A stretch of DNA of 64,000 nucleotides from Pseudomonas rhizophila (GTDB lineage: Bacteria > Pseudomonadota > Gammaproteobacteria > Pseudomonadales > Pseudomonadaceae): NCBI RefSeq assembly GCF_003033885.1, contig NZ_CP024081.1, positions 3,532,553 through 3,596,552 on the forward strand, read 5' to 3'. The notes beneath the pieces are model-generated. The model was not told the origin of the DNA and did no database searches. It was given only the letters and a program-made list of their open reading frames with translations. The first letter of the stretch is position 1; each line of letters starts with the position of its first letter. Shown piece by piece: positions 61,901 through 64,000 of the stretch. The position numbers and the translations under genes are program-made.

Positions 61901-63839
61901 TGTCCAGGAAGACAGCATCACCGTGGTGGGCGTTGGCGACATGGCCGGCGACGTGTTCGGTAACGGTCTGTTGATGTCTGACAAGTTGCAACTGGTGGCA
62001 GCCTTCAACCACCTGCACATCTTCATCGACCCGAACCCGGAGCCTGCCAGCAGCTTCGCCGAGCGCAAGCGTCTGTTCGACCTGCCGCGTTCGGCCTGGA
62101 CCGACTACGACACCAGCATCATGTCCGAAGGCGGCGGTATCTTCTCGCGTAGCGCCAAGAGCATCGCCATCTCGCCACAGATGAAAGAACGCTTCGACAT
62201 CAAGGCCGACAAACTGACCCCGACCGAGCTGCTCAACGCCTTGCTCAAGGCGCCGGTGGATCTGTTGTGGAACGGCGGTATCGGTACTTACGTCAAGGCC
62301 AGCAGCGAAAGCCACGCCGATGTGGGCGACAAGGCCAACGATGCGCTGCGCGTGAACGGCAACGAACTGCGCTGCAAAGTGGTGGGCGAGGGTGGCAACC
62401 TGGGCATGACTCAACTGGGTCGTGTCGAGTTCGGCCTGCATGGCGGTGCCACCAACACCGACTTCATCGACAACGCCGGTGGTGTGGACTGCTCCGACCA
62501 CGAAGTGAACATCAAGATCCTGCTCAACGAAGTGGTGCAGGCCGGCGACATGACCGAGAAGCAACGTAACCAGTTGCTTGGCAGCATGACCGACGAAGTC
62601 GGTGGCCTGGTGTTGGGCAACAACTACAAGCAGACCCAGGCCCTGTCCCTGGCGGCACGCCGCGCATTCGTGCGCATTGCCGAATACAAGCGCCTGATGA
62701 ACGATCTGGAGGCACGAGGCAAGCTGGATCGCGCCATCGAGTTCCTGCCGGCCGAAGAGCAACTGGCTGAACGCGTCGCGGCGGGCCAAGGCCTGACCCG
62801 TGCCGAACTGTCGGTGCTGATCTCCTACAGCAAGATCGACCTCAAGGAAGCGCTGCTCAACTCCCAGGTACCGGATGACGACTACCTGACCCGTGACATG
62901 GAGACCGCGTTCCCGCCGACACTGGTGAGCAAGTTCTCCGAAGCCATGCGTCGCCATCGCCTCAAGCGCGAGATCGTCAGCACCCAGATCGCCAACGACC
63001 TGGTCAACCACATGGGCATCACCTTCGTTCAACGGCTCAAAGAGTCCACCGGCATGAGCCCGGCGAACGTGGCTGGCGCTTACGTGATCGTGCGGGACAT
63101 CTTCCATCTCCCGCACTGGTTCCGTCAGATTGAAGCCCTGGATCACCAGGTGTCGGCTGACGTGCAACTGGAGCTGATGGACGAGCTGATGCGCCTGGGT
63201 CGTCGTGCGACGCGCTGGTTCCTGCGCAGCCGCCGCAACGAGCAGAACGCTGCCCGTGACGTTGCTCACTTCGGTCCGCACCTGGCGGCGCTGGGCCTCA
63301 AGCTCGACGAACTGCTGGAAGGCCCGACCCGCGAAGGCTGGCAGACCCGCTACCAGGCCTACGTAGCAGCCGGCGTGCCGGAACTGCTGGCGCGCATGGT
63401 TGCAGGCACTACGCACCTGTACACCTTGCTGCCGATCATCGAAGCGTCCGATGTCACTGGCCAGAACGCCGCCGATGTGGCCAAGGCCTACTTCGCGGTA
63501 GGCAGTGCCCTGGACATCACCTGGTACTTGCAACAGATCAGCGCGCTGCCGGTAGAAAACAACTGGCAGGCCCTGGCCCGTGAAGCGTTCCGCGATGACG
63601 TCGACTGGCAGCAACGGGCGATCACCATTTCGGTCCTGCAGCAGGGCGACGGCACCCAGGAGGTGGAAACACGCCTGGCGCTGTGGCTGGAGCAGCATCA
63701 CGACATGGTCGAGCGCTGGCGCGCCATGCTGGTGGACATCCGTGCCGCCAGTGGCACGGACTACGCCATGTACGCGGTCGCCAACCGCGAACTGCTGGAC
63801 CTGGCGTTGAGTGGTCAACCGGTCCTGCCGGCCAACTGA
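58971..63839 (+). CDS. gdhB: NAD-specific glutamate dehydrogenase, 180-kDa class
   Basis: GdhB oxidatively deaminates glutamate to 2-ketoglutarate with NAD+, the catabolic route used when arginine or glutamate is a carbon source. At 1622 aa it has the length of the large GDH class, with an N-terminal ACT-like regulatory half and a C-terminal catalytic half. The catalytic lysine lies in VGAKGGFLPRR (near residue 853), followed by DEIAAEGVACYRIFISGLLD, ADKGTATFSDIAN and the nucleotide-binding VVGVGDMAGDVFGNG. The ATG at 58971 (MAFFTAASKADFQHQ) has GCGGAGTACCACAG upstream; the longer frame from 58755 crosses the leader hairpins and is rejected. Confidence 0.97.
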   Translation: MAFFTAASKADFQHQLQAALAQHISEQALPQVALFAEQFFGIISLDELTQRRLSDLAGCTLSAWRLLERFDHAQPQVRVYNPDYERHGWQSTHTAVEVLHHDLPFLVDSVRTELNRRGYSIHTLQTTVLSVRRGNKGELLEILPKGTQGDGILQESLMYLEIDRCANAAELNVLSKELEQVLGEVRVAVADFEPMKAKVQDILSSLDNSAYAIDADEKGEIKSFLEWLVGNHFTFLGYEEFVVRDDADGGHIEYDADSFLGLTKLLRAGLTVDDLRIEDYAVNYLREPTPLSFAKAAHPSRVHRPAYPDYVSIREIDADGKVIKECRFMGLYTSSVYGESVRVIPYIRRKVEEIERRSGFQAKAHLGKELAQVVEVLPRDDLFQTPVDELFSTVMSIVQIQERNKIRVFLRKDPYGRFCYCLAYVPRDIYSTEVRQKIQQVLMERLKASDCEFWTFFSESVLARVQLILRVDPKNRLDIDPVLLEKEVVQACRSWKDDYASLVIESFGEAHGTNVLSDFPKGFPAGYRERFAAHSAVVDMQHLLSLNEKNPLVMSFYQPLGQVSGQRELHCKLYHADTPLALSDVLPILENLGLRVLGEFPYRLRHTNGREFWIHDFAFTAAEGLDLDIQQLNDTLQDAFVHIVRGDAENDAFNRLVLTAGLPWRDVALLRAYARYLKQIRLGFDLGYIASTLNNHTDIARELTRLFKTRFYLARKLSGDDLEDKQLRLEQAILTALDDVQVLNEDRILRRYLDLIKATLRTNFYQTDANGQNKSYFSFKFNPHLIPELPKPVPKFEIFVYSPRVEGVHLRFGNVARGGLRWSDREEDYRTEVLGLVKAQQVKNSVIVPVGAKGGFLPRRLPLGGGRDEIAAEGVACYRIFISGLLDITDNLKEGALVPPTNVVRHDDDDPYLVVAADKGTATFSDIANGIAIDYGFWLGDAFASGGSAGYDHKKMGITAKGAWVGVQRHFRERGINVQEDSITVVGVGDMAGDVFGNGLLMSDKLQLVAAFNHLHIFIDPNPEPASSFAERKRLFDLPRSAWTDYDTSIMSEGGGIFSRSAKSIAISPQMKERFDIKADKLTPTELLNALLKAPVDLLWNGGIGTYVKASSESHADVGDKANDALRVNGNELRCKVVGEGGNLGMTQLGRVEFGLHGGATNTDFIDNAGGVDCSDHEVNIKILLNEVVQAGDMTEKQRNQLLGSMTDEVGGLVLGNNYKQTQALSLAARRAFVRIAEYKRLMNDLEARGKLDRAIEFLPAEEQLAERVAAGQGLTRAELSVLISYSKIDLKEALLNSQVPDDDYLTRDMETAFPPTLVSKFSEAMRRHRLKREIVSTQIANDLVNHMGITFVQRLKESTGMSPANVAGAYVIVRDIFHLPHWFRQIEALDHQVSADVQLELMDELMRLGRRATRWFLRSRRNEQNAARDVAHFGPHLAALGLKLDELLEGPTREGWQTRYQAYVAAGVPELLARMVAGTTHLYTLLPIIEASDVTGQNAADVAKAYFAVGSALDITWYLQQISALPVENNWQALAREAFRDDVDWQQRAITISVLQQGDGTQEVETRLALWLEQHHDMVERWRAMLVDIRAASGTDYAMYAVANRELLDLALSGQPVLPAN

Positions 63840-63853
63840 TCCGGCGTTGAATG

Positions 63854-63888
63854 AAAAAGCCCCGCATTGAGAGATGCGGGGCTTTTTT
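63854..63888 (+). terminator. Rho-independent terminator of gdhB
   Basis: AAAAAGCCCCGCA-N8-TGCGGGGCTTTTTT, a strong GC stem flanked by A and T runs, 15 bp after the gdhB stop; it would work in both directions. Confidence 0.95.
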
Positions 63889-63927
63889 GCGTTTGTAATA
63901 CGCGATTGGTTGGAGCGCAGAGCCCCT

Positions 63928-64000
63928 GTGGGAGCGAGCCTGCTCGCGATGGCGTTTGACCCGCGACATTGATGTTGACTGACACCCAGCTATCGCGAGC
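63928..64000. repeat. REPIN, cut by the window end
   Basis: GTGGGAGCGAGCCTGCTCGCGAT at 63928, with the inverse copy ATCGCGAGC beginning at 63992 and running past the window. Confidence 0.88.

Noticed and set aside
58941..63818. 1625-aa open frame antisense to gdhB
   Set aside because: High-GC shadow of a strongly conserved sense gene; no ribosome-binding site or recognisable domain, composition rich in His, Gln and Val as expected of an antisense frame.

Overview
The window is high-GC chromosomal DNA of a Pseudomonas, most likely of the P. fluorescens group. This rests on gene content (mltD-gloB-rnhA-dnaQ block, kgu/ptxS 2-ketogluconate locus, 180-kDa NAD-glutamate dehydrogenase, MoxR-BatABD operon, a DUF6543 giant protein) and on about ten copies of the GTGGGAGCGAGCCTGCTCGCGAT palindrome arranged as inverted doublets (REPINs) in the gaps. 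No rRNA, tRNA, CRISPR or insertion sequence was seen.

Layout. 1-6.0 kb: end of a peptide-binding protein gene, then mltD, gloB, a methyltransferase, rnhA, dnaQ. 6.0-10 kb: GNAT, LysR, an FMN reductase and a lone arsB. 10-17.7 kb: DUF1853, then the nadK-phosphoesterase-rhomboid run, yeaC-like, DUF2797 and pepN. 18.1-21.6 kb: an exported Ycf48-like propeller and an RND/MMPL protein. 21.65-26.35 kb: one 1565-aa DUF6543 protein. 26.5-35.1 kb: an aldonate (Weimberg-type) catabolic locus with GntR regulator, IlvD/Edd dehydratase, MFS importer, AraD1-family protein, ketoglutarate-semialdehyde dehydrogenase and an exported lactonase. 35.2-36.3 kb: several very small secreted or membrane ORFs. 36.3-41.8 kb: sbcD-sbcC-GST. 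42-48.8 kb: MoxR-DUF58-DUF4381-BatA-BatB-BatD. 49-52.2 kb: a lower-GC island. 52.5-57.9 kb: ptxS-kguEKTD. 58-64 kb: a small acidic protein and gdhB.

The most interesting region is 49053-52188 on the minus strand. It encodes a 37-residue peptide with a very strong ribosome-binding site, a 14-bp hairpin, a stand-alone YcaO-domain enzyme and a fused permease-ATPase ABC exporter. This is the minimal architecture of a ribosomally made, post-translationally modified peptide (RiPP) pathway: precursor, modifier, exporter. The short precursor had to be found by direct reading. It has no cysteine, and the YcaO lacks the usual PxPxP tail and any partner protein, so it does not match the familiar azole-peptide clusters. 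Its product is unknown.

The metabolic loci share a theme. Pseudomonads oxidise glucose and pentoses in the periplasm. The kgu genes take up 2-ketogluconate and return it as 6-phosphogluconate under PtxS, whose perfect operator occurs twice here. The 26-35 kb locus would take pentonates to 2-ketoglutarate, with the exported lactonase opening pentonolactones outside the inner membrane. GdhB then links 2-ketoglutarate to glutamate.
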